Shown: in pieces, positions 1-9,043 of the stretch
How positions within the stretch are numbered: the stretch's first letter is position 1
How the letters are laid out: every line of letters begins with the position of its first letter
Origin: an uncultured Chloroflexus sp.
GTDB lineage: Bacteria; Chloroflexota; Chloroflexia; Chloroflexales; Chloroflexaceae
Length of the DNA stretch: 64,000 nucleotides
Direction of reading: 5' to 3'
NCBI RefSeq assembly: GCF_937951745.1
Contig: NZ_CALFBQ010000039.1
Location: forward strand, 1-64,000
Program-made: the position numbers and the translations under genes
Notes under the pieces: generated by a model
Database searches by the model: none
What the model saw: the letters and a program-made list of their open reading frames with translations, nothing else
What the model was told of the DNA's origin: nothing

Positions 1-1931
1 TTCGTCGCTTGCCCACTGCGCTGACCTGCCAGAACGAACGTTACACCCTCTTGCAAGGTGGCTTTCGTTACAATCTTCGACAGATCAGCACCGATAGTAA
101 CCAACGTTTGGGCAACTTCGGGATTGATCCCTGTCAACACCACCTGCGCCCCCAACAAACCAACCGCCTGAGCCGCCCGAATGATGGTACCGGCAACTTG
201 CGTATCGACAACTTTGACACCGGTAATATCGATAATGGCAACTGTCGCCCGATAACGGCTCACCCCATCGAGCAACGTCTCAATCATTTGTTGGGCACGA
301 GCGCTGTCAATTGCGCCAATCAGCGGCAACGCCACCACTCGATCAGCAATCGGCAGTAGTGGCGTACTCAATTCACGCAAGATCGCTTGCTGGGCTTCAA
401 TGACCTGCTCTTGCAACGCTAACGTTTGCCGTTCACGTTCGGCGCGTCGTTGTTCAGTGATGTCGCGCACGATCACCAGCACATTGTCGCCGCTCGCCGT
501 CATCCGTGCTTCGTAATCGCGGAGGTCACCCTCGATCACCATCTGGTATTCGTAACGCTGCGGCTGACCGGTTTGCTGTAGCGCAGTGATATGCGAGAGC
601 GTCAACTCAGCTAACTCCGGTGGCAGGACATCAGCCACGTGCCGGCCTAAGAAGAACTCAAGTGGTAGCGCGAGCTGATCGTTGCTATCGGCTTTGTATT
701 GCAGAAAGACGCCATCTCCACTGAGAAAGAAGAACAAATCGGGCAACGCCTGCAAAATAGCGCGCTGTTGTTGTTCACTTGCCCGCAGCCGTTCTTCTAC
801 CCGTAACTGTTCAGTCACATCGTGATTGATAATCGCATACCCAATCAATACCTCGTCACGGTCACGCAAGGCTACGACTGTCAGATGGGCAGTGATAAGC
901 GCGCCATCGCGGCGCGGATAGCGTAACATTGCCTGAGCATGGCCGGTTTGGTTGGCTTGTTTAACAATCGAAGGCAACTGATCGCGATCGTCAGGGTGAA
1001 CAAGGTCAGCCCAGTTTGCATGAATGAGCGACTCGCTGCCTATCATGGCCGTAAACACCGAGTTCGCGTAGGAAATCTGCAAATCCGCATCGACGATCCC
1101 TATCCCATCGGGGGCATGGTCAACCAGCAACCGGAAGGTACGCAGACCTGTTTCCTGTTGGTGAAGGGTAGTAATGTCTTCATAAAAGCCAAGGACGCCA
1201 ATCACCTCACCCTTGCGCCGCAACGGTAGTTTAGAGGTGCGAATGCGGATCGTCGATCCATCACCACGAGTAAAGGTCTCTTCAATATTCAACTTTGGGC
1301 CGGTTGCCATTACCACGCGGTCACTGTACTGGTAGAGTTTCGCCTTCGCACGCCACGGCAACTCGGCATCGGTCTTGCCAATCATATCCGTAAAATGAGC
1401 AAGACCGGCATCTTCCAGTGCGCGTCGATTGCACCCTAGAAAGCGCGACTCGCGGTCTTTCCAAAACACACCGATCGGTAAACTATCGATCACGAGGTGC
1501 AACATCTCGCGACTTGCAGCCAATTCTTGCGCTAATCGTTCTTGTTGCGAGATGTCGAGGCCAATCGAGGTAAAGCCGGTCACCTGCCGCTGATCGTCGT
1601 AGTGAATCGTCACCGACCAGAGAAAGGAGAAGACTGTACCGTTGCGGTGAATAATCCGATTCTCGCTGATCGCTGTCTGCAAACCAAGCTGAACCCATTC
1701 TGCAACCTGCTGTCGCAACCGCTCCCGATCGTCAGGGTGAGTCAGCTCTTGGATAGTCTTGCCAATGCATTCGGTTGGCGTGTAACCGAAGTAATATTGC
1801 GCAGCAGCATTTGCAAATGTGATCACCCCACGCGCATCGCCTTCCGTGATCAGTAATGACGCGCTGTTAACAGCAGTCAGCAGCCGTTGTATTTGAGCAG
1901 CGTCGGTGAGTTCGAGGGGGGAGAATTCCAT
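1..1931 (-). CDS. Multi-PAS sensor protein with C-terminal STAS domain (RsbR-like), 3' end beyond the window
   Basis: About 643 codons are visible from the ATG at 1931 and the reading frame runs open off the left edge. Conceptual translation shows four consecutive PAS-type segments (roughly residues 15-130, 140-255, 262-380 and 385-500), several ending in the PAS-associated pattern DIT or DIS, then a short coiled linker and a STAS domain (about 525-640) of the RsbR kind, with DITGVKVVDT around the usual phospho-threonine region. Family knowledge: PAS-STAS proteins take part in stressosome-like or partner-switching signalling; no histidine kinase domain is seen. A GGAG lies about 8 nt before the ATG. 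The sensed signal is unknown; PAS domains may bind heme, flavin or small ligands, but no diagnostic residue was identified. Confidence 0.82.
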   Translation of the reverse strand, partial: MEFSPLELTDAAQIQRLLTAVNSASLLITEGDARGVITFANAAAQYYFGYTPTECIGKTIQELTHPDDRERLRQQVAEWVQLGLQTAISENRIIHRNGTVFSFLWSVTIHYDDQRQVTGFTSIGLDISQQERLAQELAASREMLHLVIDSLPIGVFWKDRESRFLGCNRRALEDAGLAHFTDMIGKTDAELPWRAKAKLYQYSDRVVMATGPKLNIEETFTRGDGSTIRIRTSKLPLRRKGEVIGVLGFYEDITTLHQQETGLRTFRLLVDHAPDGIGIVDADLQISYANSVFTAMIGSESLIHANWADLVHPDDRDQLPSIVKQANQTGHAQAMLRYPRRDGALITAHLTVVALRDRDEVLIGYAIINHDVTEQLRVEERLRASEQQQRAILQALPDLFFFLSGDGVFLQYKADSNDQLALPLEFFLGRHVADVLPPELAELTLSHITALQQTGQPQRYEYQMVIEGDLRDYEARMTASGDNVLVIVRDITEQRRAERERQTLALQEQVIEAQQAILRELSTPLLPIADRVVALPLIGAIDSARAQQMIETLLDGVSRYRATVAIIDITGVKVVDTQVAGTIIRAAQAVGLLGAQVVLTGINPEVAQTLVTIGADLSKIVTKATLQEGVTFVLAGQRSGQAT

Positions 1932-2112
1932 GGTTCAGCTCCAATTGGTATGGGGCGCTCGTCAAAAACGAAACAAATGATTGAGTAAACCTACATGCTT
2001 TAGCGAGAGGGTTTATACATCGACACAATCGCTGCAGATGGCTACCTAGCGGCGTTGAGAGGCGGCAATGTAGCTAGAAACCTAACGGTAGTAGTGATAG
2101 TTTACCAAACAT

Positions 2113-2157
2113 ATTGTACACGGCAAAATCATACTAGCCAAAACGTGTTAACGTTTT
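2113..2157 (-). promoter_or_regulatory. Possible promoter and inverted repeat upstream of the PAS-STAS gene
   Basis: On the reverse strand TTGGCT (2136-2141) and TACAAT (2113-2118) are separated by 17 nt, a fair sigma70-type arrangement about 180 nt before the PAS-STAS start. A perfect inverted repeat, AAAACGT (2140-2146) with ACGTTTT (2151-2157), touches the -35 element and could be an operator. Pattern-based call only. Confidence 0.35.
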
Positions 2158-2352
2158 CATAAGTTTTTATTATGATACGATTAAATTTCGCTCAAGAATA
2201 AAGATACTCTCGCATTGGCATTCACTCTTCACCCCTCCACCTCTGCGAGAGCGGGATATACCCCTTCCCGCAGAGGGAAAGCCGTAGCGACCTAGCACTG
2301 CTATATCCCTGTCCCTAACACCTCGCTCGCCACCGACCCTACCGCTCTGTCT

Positions 2353-2462
2353 CCCCAGTATGCGCTCTTTCACCGACCGGCGGACTGAAACCTATTATAC
2401 CACACCACCCCACCCACCGCCCCCCCAGTATACGCTCTTTCACCGACCGGCGGACTGAAACC
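2353..2462. repeat. Pair of near-identical 40-bp direct repeats separated by 30 bp (CRISPR-like)
   Basis: Copies at 2353-2392 and 2423-2462 differ at one position (G2362/A2432), giving a 70-bp period. The unit ends in GGACTGAAACC, like the GAAAC end common in CRISPR repeats, and contains the short dyad CCGACCGGCGG. With only two copies and no cas gene in the window this may be an orphan or relic array, or an unrelated intergenic repeat. The rest of the 1932-2571 spacer holds a promoter-like site and C/G-rich hairpins but no convincing gene. Confidence 0.5.
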
Positions 2463-2519
2463 CTGCCTGAGCACAACTGGCGGTTGCAGGCGAAACGCTC
2501 GCGCCTCTAGCACGCACGT

Positions 2520-2546
2520 AACCCCTCCCCAAAAGGAGGAGGGGTT
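2520..2546. terminator. C/G-rich hairpin downstream of the CBS gene
   Basis: AACCCCTCC-CC (2520-2530) pairs with GGAGGAGGGGTT (2535-2546) around an AAAA loop, with one bulged base. It lies 26 nt beyond the stop of the reverse-strand CBS protein gene, where a terminator is expected, but lacks a long U tract. It also resembles the C/G-rich intergenic elements near 8.9, 12.96 and 33.15 kb. Confidence 0.45.
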
Positions 2547-2571
2547 TGGAGTGGGGGAATTCACCACGCTC

Positions 2572-3033
2572 CTAAAACCGGGGATGCGTTTCGAGCTGTT
2601 GCACCAGCGCCTCGAACAGATCGCTCTCGGTGATAATGCCGATAACCCGGTTTTGATCGTCAACCACCGGCAAGCCACCGATCTTGTTCTCAATCATTAA
2701 CAACGCCGCTTCACGCAAACCGGTCTCAGGCGTCACCGAGATCGGATTCTCAGTCATAACCTCGTACACTTTCACGTTACGCAGCGCCTGTGCAATATCA
2801 ACCGGATCAAGCCCAGCGACTCGCATGACATCGGCGCCACGAATATCGCCCTGTGTAATGATACCGCGTAGTTCGCCGGTATCGACCACCACCGGCAAGC
2901 GCCGGATGTCGTGCTCGCGCATCAATGCCAGCGCCTCGCTCAGCGGCGCGGCAAGATTAATGGTGATGGCCGGGGTGCGCATCCAGTAGCGAATCTCTTG
3001 CTCGGCTGGAACAGCCTTTGGTTTGTTCGTCAT
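2572..3033 (-). CDS. CBS domain pair protein
   Basis: 153-aa protein made almost entirely of two CBS motifs (about residues 20-75 and 90-145). The second repeat carries the usual GLPVVDDQNRVIGIITESDL pattern. CBS pairs (Bateman modules) bind adenosyl nucleotides and regulate partner proteins; stand-alone forms are common and their partners usually unknown. The start at 3033 is chosen over a longer frame because AAGGAGG sits 7 nt before this ATG. It is monocistronic by position, with a hairpin downstream at 2520-2546. No DNA-binding or membrane segment is visible. Confidence 0.85.
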   Translation of the reverse strand: MTNKPKAVPAEQEIRYWMRTPAITINLAAPLSEALALMREHDIRRLPVVVDTGELRGIITQGDIRGADVMRVAGLDPVDIAQALRNVKVYEVMTENPISVTPETGLREAALLMIENKIGGLPVVDDQNRVIGIITESDLFEALVQQLETHPRF

Positions 3034-3172
3034 GGTGCGCCTCCTTGCGCTGATGAGTCTGGTGAATCCTGTTTGCATTGTAGCAGATATTGCGCACGCT
3101 CATAATGAAAAGTTGCTGTATTGCGGTAATCATGCGACAACCGGATCGTGAGATTGCTCGTGATACTGATGC

Positions 3173-3196
3173 GGGGAGGACTTTTTACTCCTCCCC
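3173..3196. terminator. Hairpin in the spacer between the CBS and cyclotransferase genes
   Basis: GGGGAGGA (3173-3180) and TCCTCCCC (3189-3196) form a perfect 8-bp stem with an 8-nt T-rich loop. It sits between two divergent genes, so a terminator role is not obvious; it may be a dispersed hairpin. The 3034-3355 spacer shows nothing else apart from a TACAAT at 3320-3325, a possible -10 for the next gene. Confidence 0.3.
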
Positions 3197-3355
3197 GATG
3201 AGGGAGCGCGGACCACTGACCCGCCGTTCACTCAGATGCTCAAGAGCAAGGACGGCAGTTGGTCTGCCGCACGCTAAAACAATAGCGATTCGCCGTTCAG
3301 CGCATCTGGTTAAAGGTGGTACAATACCTCTGCCGGTTCAATGTGAGGTGCCTAT

Positions 3356-4336
3356 ATGTGGTTCCGCTGGGTATTCTGGTTGGCAGGATTGTTGTTGTTA
3401 GCGGCTTGCGTGAGCTCACCCGCTAGCCCGCCATCGCCAACACCCACCGGCGCGGTGGTGTCAATCCCGCTAGCAATGGCGCCGGCCCAAACCGCTACGC
3501 CAACCCCGGCAACGGTGTCAATTCCGCTTGTAGGAGCTTCTGAACCCGCTCCGGCGCAGTCGCTGCCCTTGTTGCCCTACCGCGTAATCGCCGATTATCC
3601 GCACGATCCGCGCGCATGGACGCAAGGCTTGATCGTGGCCGGGCCGGGTCGTTTGTACGAAGGCACTGGCGATTACGCCAATTCCTCGCTCCGCGAAGTT
3701 GAGATAGCAACCGGTCAAGTTATCCGCAGTATCAATCTCGGCGATCCAACCTTGTACGGCGAGGGAATTGCTCACATCGATAATCAGATTTTTCAGTTGA
3801 CGTGGCAGAATGGCCTCGGTTTGATCTACGATACTGCCACATTCGAGCGAGTTGGTACCTTTACCTACCCTACACCGCCGATGACGATGCCACGCGAGGG
3901 GTGGGGGTTAACTTACGACGGTACCCATCTGATTATGAGCGATGGCACCGCCACGCTGTATTTCATCGATCCGGAAGCAACCGTCGCTAGTGGCCAGTTG
4001 GCCGTTGTACGCACGGTAACAGTCACGATCGACGGTCAGCCGCGTGACCGCCTGAATGAACTAGAGTACATTAACGGTTTGATCTTTGCTAACGTCTGGT
4101 ACAGCGATCAGATCGTGCTGATCGATCCGGCTGACGGCCACGTGATCGGCGTGCTTGATATGAGCGGCTTGCTCTCGCCGTCGGAGCGCGCTGCGGCTGA
4201 TGTGTTAAACGGCATCGCTTACGATCCAATCAGTAACCACATCTTCATCACCGGAAAATATTGGCCGCGCTTGTTCACCATCGTGCTCGATCAGAATCTT
4301 TACCTGCCGCTGATCTCCGGCCCGGATGGTCAGTAG
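3356..4336 (+). CDS. Glutaminyl-peptide cyclotransferase-family lipoprotein
   Basis: 326-aa protein with a lipoprotein signal: hydrophobic residues 6-17 and lipobox LAAC with Cys18, then a Pro/Thr/Ser-rich linker to about residue 70. The remaining ~250 residues match the beta-propeller glutamine cyclotransferase family known from plants and bacteria: [11 protein letters not shown] at the start, [30 protein letters not shown] and a late GIAYDP. The family converts N-terminal Gln of peptides to pyroglutamate; an exported, membrane-anchored location is inferred from the signal. GTGAGGTG lies just before the ATG at 3356. It ends 46 nt before the FKBP gene and may be co-transcribed with it. Confidence 0.82.
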   Translation: MWFRWVFWLAGLLLLAACVSSPASPPSPTPTGAVVSIPLAMAPAQTATPTPATVSIPLVGASEPAPAQSLPLLPYRVIADYPHDPRAWTQGLIVAGPGRLYEGTGDYANSSLREVEIATGQVIRSINLGDPTLYGEGIAHIDNQIFQLTWQNGLGLIYDTATFERVGTFTYPTPPMTMPREGWGLTYDGTHLIMSDGTATLYFIDPEATVASGQLAVVRTVTVTIDGQPRDRLNELEYINGLIFANVWYSDQIVLIDPADGHVIGVLDMSGLLSPSERAAADVLNGIAYDPISNHIFITGKYWPRLFTIVLDQNLYLPLISGPDGQ

Positions 4337-4382
4337 CGCCTTATTTTTTGCCCGCATGGGCCTCAACAGACAGGAGTGTACA

Positions 4383-5096
4383 ATGACTACCCCTAGCGGC
4401 CTCCAGTATATCGAAGTTCAGGCCGGTCACGGCGAGCAGCCACAGCCCGGTTCGGTCGTGGCGGTGCATTACCGCGGAATGCTCGCCGATGGTTCGGTGT
4501 TCGATAGTTCTTACGAGCGGGGAGAGCCGATCCGCTTTCCGCTCGGCGTCGGGATAGTCATTCCCGGTTGGGATGAAGGGATCGGGCTAATGCGGGTAGG
4601 CGGCAAGGCGCGGCTGATTATTCCGCCCCATCTCGGCTATGGCGCGATGGGATACCCGCCAGTGATTCCACCAAATGCAACCCTCACGTTCGATGTTGAG
4701 CTGGTTGAGATTATGCCCGGCCCGCCGGATGCGCCGCAAAATGTGCCTGCCGATCACTATACTACGAGTGCGAGCGGCCTGAAGTTCGCCGATTTGACGG
4801 TCGGCAATGGCGCGACGGCGACCGCTGGCCGCACGGTGACGGTGCATTATACCGGTTGGCTGACTGACGGCAGTATGTTTGACAGTTCGCTCAGCCGCGG
4901 TGAGCCGTTTGAGTTTCCACTCGGAGCGGGACGAGTGATCCGCGGTTGGGATGAAGGTGTGGCCGGGATGCGCGAGGGCGGGAAGCGGCAATTGGTGATT
5001 CCGGCGGCCTTGGCTTACGGCAGCCGCGGCGCGGGTGGTGTTATTCCGCCCGGAGCCACCCTGATCTTCGAAGTGGAGTTGTTGGAGGTGCATTGA
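4383..5096 (+). CDS. FKBP-type peptidyl-prolyl cis-trans isomerase with two tandem domains
   Basis: 237-aa protein of two consecutive FKBP domains (about residues 5-110 and 125-237). Each has the core motifs VHYxG, DGSxFDSS, RGEP, PGWDEG or RGWDEG, and a C-terminal IPPxATLxFxVEL strand. FKBPs catalyse proline isomerisation in protein folding. No signal peptide is seen from the chosen ATG at 4383, which is preceded by CAGGAG; an upstream in-frame extension lacks a ribosome site. Most bacterial FKBPs have one such domain, so the duplication is mildly unusual. The stop overlaps the MenC-like start by one base, implying translational coupling. Confidence 0.9.
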   Translation: MTTPSGLQYIEVQAGHGEQPQPGSVVAVHYRGMLADGSVFDSSYERGEPIRFPLGVGIVIPGWDEGIGLMRVGGKARLIIPPHLGYGAMGYPPVIPPNATLTFDVELVEIMPGPPDAPQNVPADHYTTSASGLKFADLTVGNGATATAGRTVTVHYTGWLTDGSMFDSSLSRGEPFEFPLGAGRVIRGWDEGVAGMREGGKRQLVIPAALAYGSRGAGGVIPPGATLIFEVELLEVH

Positions 5097-6205
5097 TGCG
5101 GATCGAAGCCATCGAGTTACGGCGGATCAGGCTGCCGTACCGGTCGCCGTTTGAGACGAGCGGCTGGCGGGAAGAGGCCAATCACTCGGTGATCGTGACT
5201 TTGCACAGCGAGGGTGCAATCGGCTGGGGCGAAGCGCCGGTCGGTGCCGGGCCGTGGTACAACGAAGAGACGCAGGCCACGGCGTGGGTGATGATGCGCG
5301 AGATTCTGGCCCCGATGCTGCTAGGGCGCGATCTGAGCCGACCCGAAGAGGTGGACGCGACCTTTGCCCGTGTGCGCGGCAACCGCATGGCGCGGGCTGG
5401 CCTCGAATTCGCAGCGTGGGATCTGTTTGGCCGCGCACGCAGCGAGAGCCTGAGTACGATGCTTGGCGGTACCCGGCAACGGGTTGAAGTCGGCGTTAGC
5501 GTTGGCGTCCAACCCTCAATCGAAGCCTTGCTTGAGGTGGTTGAGGGCTATGTCAGCGCCGGCTACCAGCGGGTGAAACTCAAGATCAAGCCGGGTTGGG
5601 ACGTAGAGCCGACCCGAGCGGTGCGCGAGCGCTGGCCCGATCTGCGCTTGCAGGTTGATGCTAATAGCATCTACACGCTTGACCAAGCGCCGCAACTGGC
5701 GCAGCTCGATGAGTTCGAGCTGCTGTTGATCGAACAGCCATTAGCCCACGACGACATTATCGATCACGCCAAGTTGCAGCGTCAATTGCGCACGCCAATT
5801 TGCTTGGACGAGAGCATCGTCTCGCCCGATCATGCGCGCTGGGCGATTGAGCTGCGCGCTTGCGGCGTGATCAACATTAAGCCGTCGCGAGTCGGTGGCT
5901 TCACCGCTGCTCGCCAGATTCACGATATGGCCCAAGCTGCTGGCATTCCGGTCTGGTGCGGCGGCATGCTCGAAACCGGTATTGGCCGCGCCGCCAACGT
6001 TGGGCTGGCCAGTCTGCCCAACTTTAGCTTGCCCGGCGACATCAGCGCCAACGACCGCTACTTCCACCAAGATATTGTCACGAACCCGTTCACGCTGAAC
6101 CCTGACAGTACGTTGACAGTGCCCACCGGGCCGGGGAGCGGCGCCGAAGTTGATCTGGAACGGTTGCAAGCAGTGACGGTGGATTATGTGATGTTAAAGG
6201 CCTAG
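5096..6205 (+). CDS. menC: o-Succinylbenzoate synthase-like enolase superfamily enzyme
   Basis: 369-aa protein of the muconate lactonizing enzyme/OSBS branch of the enolase superfamily. Catalytic features are in order: the VKLKIKPGWD lysine motif near residue 165, metal ligands in VDANS, IEQPL and LDES, and INIKPSRVGG for the second lysine. OSBS makes o-succinylbenzoate in menaquinone synthesis, but members of this subfamily can also racemise N-succinyl amino acids. The menaquinone role is inferred from the probable lifestyle; no other men gene lies nearby. The ATG at 5096 follows GGAGG by 8 nt and overlaps the FKBP stop as TGATG. The stop overlaps the next start, so this is part of a tight operon. 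Confidence 0.8.
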   Translation: MRIEAIELRRIRLPYRSPFETSGWREEANHSVIVTLHSEGAIGWGEAPVGAGPWYNEETQATAWVMMREILAPMLLGRDLSRPEEVDATFARVRGNRMARAGLEFAAWDLFGRARSESLSTMLGGTRQRVEVGVSVGVQPSIEALLEVVEGYVSAGYQRVKLKIKPGWDVEPTRAVRERWPDLRLQVDANSIYTLDQAPQLAQLDEFELLLIEQPLAHDDIIDHAKLQRQLRTPICLDESIVSPDHARWAIELRACGVINIKPSRVGGFTAARQIHDMAQAAGIPVWCGGMLETGIGRAANVGLASLPNFSLPGDISANDRYFHQDIVTNPFTLNPDSTLTVPTGPGSGAEVDLERLQAVTVDYVMLKA

Positions 6206-6879
6206 TGGTTGAGCCGGCAATGAAGCAACGAACGGTCAATTGGATTATCAGCAGCGTGATTGCCGTAGCCCTTGCAGGCTTGCTGCTGTTCATCAACAGC
6301 GGCTGGAACCAGCCAACGCCGGCGGTCACGCCGCTCACTCCTGAGCCGTGGCCTACCACACCTCCAACCTTCACGCCGTTACCTCCCACCGCACCACCGG
6401 CAGCGCCAACCCTCATCCCCCTCCCTGATCTACGCCGGATCGATCCGGCGATCGGCTTGTCGATCAAGTTTCCGGTTACAACTGTAACCACGGTGAGCGG
6501 CGCCCAGAGTTTCTTTGGTCGCGATGAAATTACGCTGAAGGTGACGGCTGAGGTGCGGTTGACGGTTGATCTGAGCCGGGCGCAGATCCAGCGCGATGGC
6601 AATACGCTGACGATCCGTTTGCCGCGCGCGGCCATCGATGGCGAACCCAACCCGATCGAGATTGAGGTGATCGGTGAGTCGCGGCGCTGGATCGGAACGC
6701 AGATCACGGCAGCCCAGAATCAGGCCCTCGCGCAGGCGCGAGCCGAGATTCGCCAGCGCGTGGCGAATGATCCTGAGTTGATGAGCATCGCGAGCGAAGT
6801 TAGCTATCGTCGCCTCGAACGGTGGCTCATCGATGAGCTGGGGTTTAGCCGGGTGGTAATCGAACCGCTGTCGTCGTAA
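6205..6879 (+). CDS. DUF4230-like membrane-anchored protein (first copy)
   Basis: 224-aa protein with one N-terminal membrane segment (about residues 11-28), a Pro/Thr-rich linker (33-75) and a ~150-residue extracytoplasmic domain with alternating strand pattern, QSFFGRDEI and a helical C terminus rich in Ala/Gln/Glu. The layout matches DUF4230 proteins, whose function is unknown. A GTG start overlaps the menC stop by one base; an ATG five codons later is an alternative. It is followed after 16 nt by a second protein of similar design. Confidence 0.6.
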   Translation: MVEPAMKQRTVNWIISSVIAVALAGLLLFINSGWNQPTPAVTPLTPEPWPTTPPTFTPLPPTAPPAAPTLIPLPDLRRIDPAIGLSIKFPVTTVTTVSGAQSFFGRDEITLKVTAEVRLTVDLSRAQIQRDGNTLTIRLPRAAIDGEPNPIEIEVIGESRRWIGTQITAAQNQALAQARAEIRQRVANDPELMSIASEVSYRRLERWLIDELGFSRVVIEPLSS

Positions 6880-6895
6880 GTTCCCGGAGGCGAGT

Positions 6896-7549
6896 GTGCG
6901 CACGCTGAAGCTGGTTTGGAACGGGTTGGCCATTGCGGCGGTGTTGTTTTTGGTCTGGAGCGTCGGGCAAGCGTTTCAGCATGCCTCAGCGCCACCCACT
7001 TCAGTCACAACCACCGTTGGCCCGCAGATTATCGAGGCGGTACGGCGGGTCAACAAGCAAATCTTCATCGAACATTACGCCGGGGTAGAAGTGCGCCATC
7101 TCGACGCGCCGGCAGGATGGGCATCGTTTCTGCGCAATCTGGGGGTACGGCAAGAGTTTCTGGTGTTGATTCGCGGGCGGGTGCCGGCGGGGATCGACCT
7201 CAGCCAACTACGGCCCGAAGACATCTGGGTGAGCAGTGATGGCCGGCGGGCGCAGATTACGCTCCCGCCGCCGCAAGTCTTTACCGATCAGGTATCACTC
7301 GATCTCGCTAACAGCCGGATCATCGAAAACACCGACTTCTGCCCCGGCTTTATCTGCCCGCAAACCAGCCTCGAAAGTTTTTTCCAATCGGTTGATACCG
7401 AAGCCAAAGCTGCGCTTGTGCAAGCTGCGATCGAAGCCGGCATTCTCTCGCAAACCGCCCGCGACGCTGAAGCCTACTACACCCAGTTGCTCAATAACCT
7501 CGGCATTGCTGAGGTGCGCGTGATCGTGCGCGGGTACAGCACACCCTAA
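6896..7549 (+). CDS. DUF4230-like membrane-anchored protein (second copy)
   Basis: 217-aa protein from a GTG start preceded by GGAGG. It has an N-terminal hydrophobic anchor (about residues 8-27) and an extracytoplasmic domain with VLIRGRVPAGIDLSQLRPED and a C-terminal helical part ending in GIAEVRVIVRGY. The layout parallels the upstream protein (anchor, short strands, then a helix with many Ala/Glu), so the two look like diverged paralogs acting together. Function is unknown. One Cys pair (DFCPGFICP, near 140-147) could form a disulfide outside the cell. It is the last gene of the forward run, convergent with carA. Confidence 0.58.
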   Translation: MRTLKLVWNGLAIAAVLFLVWSVGQAFQHASAPPTSVTTTVGPQIIEAVRRVNKQIFIEHYAGVEVRHLDAPAGWASFLRNLGVRQEFLVLIRGRVPAGIDLSQLRPEDIWVSSDGRRAQITLPPPQVFTDQVSLDLANSRIIENTDFCPGFICPQTSLESFFQSVDTEAKAALVQAAIEAGILSQTARDAEAYYTQLLNNLGIAEVRVIVRGYSTP

Positions 7550-7568
7550 ACGACAAGCCTAGCGTTGG

Positions 7569-8696
7569 CTATGCCTGCCGCCATGCCTCCATCATTGCCG
7601 TAAACTGACCGAACAGATAGGTCGCATCGTGCGGCCCCGGCCCGGCTTCGGGATGATACTGCACACTAAAGCAGTGCAGTGCAGGATAGCTAAACCCCTC
7701 TAGTGTCTGGTCATTCAGATTGATATGGGTCAGCTCAACCCCTGCCGGCAACGAATCGGGATCGACGGCAAAGCCGTGGTTCTGCGAAGTAATTTCGACC
7801 CTCCCAGTCGGCAAATAGCGCACCGGATGGTTCGCGCCGTGATGGCCGAACGGTAGCTTGTACGTCCGCCCTCCCAATGCTAACCCCATCAGTTGGTGGC
7901 CGAGACAGATGCCAAAGATGGGTCGCTTGCCCAGCAAAGCGCGCAAGTTGGCCACCGCGTAATTCGCCGCCGCCGGATCGCCCGGCCCATTCGAGAAGAA
8001 GATACCGTCGGGTTGGAGTGCCAGCACATCAGCGGGTGAAGTGGTTGCCGGCACCACTGTCACCCGGCAGCCATGATCGACCAACCGGCGCAAGATGGTG
8101 CGCTTGAGGCCGAAATCATACGCTACCACGTGATAGGTTAGCTCTTGGGCCGGACCATTCGGGTAGGGCGGCGTAAACGGCACGCTATTCGTCGCCCAAT
8201 GGTACGGTTCGGGGCAGGTCACCACCTGCGTCAGGTCTTGCCCCTCCATCGGCGGCGCAGCGCGGCACTTAGCTAGCAGCGACTCAATCGACTCACCAGT
8301 GGTCGAAATAATCCCACGCATCGCGCCGGCAGTGCGGATATGGCGGGTGAGCGCGCGCGTATCCACATCGCTAATCGCGACGATACCATAATCGCGCAGC
8401 AATTGGGCCAAACTGCCGCGCGCGCGCCACGAGCTGTAATGCTCGCTGTAGCTACGGACGATAAAACCAGCCACTTGGGGCTGGATCGATTCGGGGTCAA
8501 AATCGTTGACGCCGGTATTGCCAATATGCGGCGCAGTCATCGTCACCAACTGGCCGCAATAGGAAGGATCGGTCAAAATCTCTTGATACCCGGTCATACC
8601 GGTGTGAAACACCACCTCGCCGATGCGTTCGCCGGGTGCGCCAAACGAGCGACCGGGGAAGACACGGCCATCTTCGAGGACAAGCACTGCATCCAT
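7569..8696 (-). CDS. carA: Carbamoyl-phosphate synthase small (glutaminase) subunit
   Basis: 375-aa CarA. The N-terminal domain begins with ALVLEDG-like [13 protein letters not shown] and contains [14 protein letters not shown]; the C-terminal class I glutamine amidotransferase carries [11 protein letters not shown], the nucleophile Cys in GICLGHQ and a late HPE (YHPEAGPG). It hydrolyses glutamine and passes ammonia to CarB for carbamoyl phosphate, feeding pyrimidine and arginine synthesis. carB is not adjacent. The ATG at 8696 gives the usual family length; the longer in-frame extension is repeat-derived and rejected. No strong ribosome site is visible. Confidence 0.95.
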   Translation of the reverse strand: MDAVLVLEDGRVFPGRSFGAPGERIGEVVFHTGMTGYQEILTDPSYCGQLVTMTAPHIGNTGVNDFDPESIQPQVAGFIVRSYSEHYSSWRARGSLAQLLRDYGIVAISDVDTRALTRHIRTAGAMRGIISTTGESIESLLAKCRAAPPMEGQDLTQVVTCPEPYHWATNSVPFTPPYPNGPAQELTYHVVAYDFGLKRTILRRLVDHGCRVTVVPATTSPADVLALQPDGIFFSNGPGDPAAANYAVANLRALLGKRPIFGICLGHQLMGLALGGRTYKLPFGHHGANHPVRYLPTGRVEITSQNHGFAVDPDSLPAGVELTHINLNDQTLEGFSYPALHCFSVQYHPEAGPGPHDATYLFGQFTAMMEAWRQA

Positions 8697-8895
8697 TGTC
8701 GTGTTCTCGTGGTGGGGCGTGGGCCATTGGCCGTTGCCTGCCTGATCATCGGCGGTATTGTAACATAAGCGGAAGGGTTGGCCGCAGGGAAGGACGCCAT
8801 TTCGTTTACTGTAGAGAACGCAACGGGCGCGGAGGGATAGGGACTGCTGGCACGTCTTCGTCGCGCCAGTAGTCCCCTCCGAGAGAGGTATGAAA

Positions 8896-8987
8896 CTCCC
8901 TCCCCCAGCGGGAAAGGGTTGGGGTGGGGGCCACCCCAAAACCACCTTTGCGCCCTTCGCGCGCTTTGCGTCTTTGCGTTACACGCC
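8896..8987. repeat. C/G-rich hairpin element next to a CTTTGCG-type repeat
   Basis: The 347-nt spacer 8697-9043 between carA and ribH has no gene. It contains a C-tract/G-tract element (8896-8930) followed by a perfect GGGGTGG/CCACCCC stem (8921-8927 with 8931-8937), then a copy of the CTTTGCGTCTTTGCGTT repeat family (about 8946-8980) and a CCGGAC/GTCCGG dyad near 9005-9020. Such short dispersed units recur in other spacers of this window. Confidence 0.55.
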
Positions 8988-9043
8988 TCTGCATCTTTGG
9001 GGGGCCGGACAGTCGTCCGGTGCTACCGGCGTTACCCTACGTT

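Noticed and set aside
2170-2693. Open frames on the reverse strand in the 2.2-2.7 kb spacer
   Set aside because: They run through the repeat pair and C/G-rich hairpins, overlap the CBS gene and lack family-like sequence or ribosome sites.
7877-8107. Forward frames opposite carA
   Set aside because: Shadows of carA.
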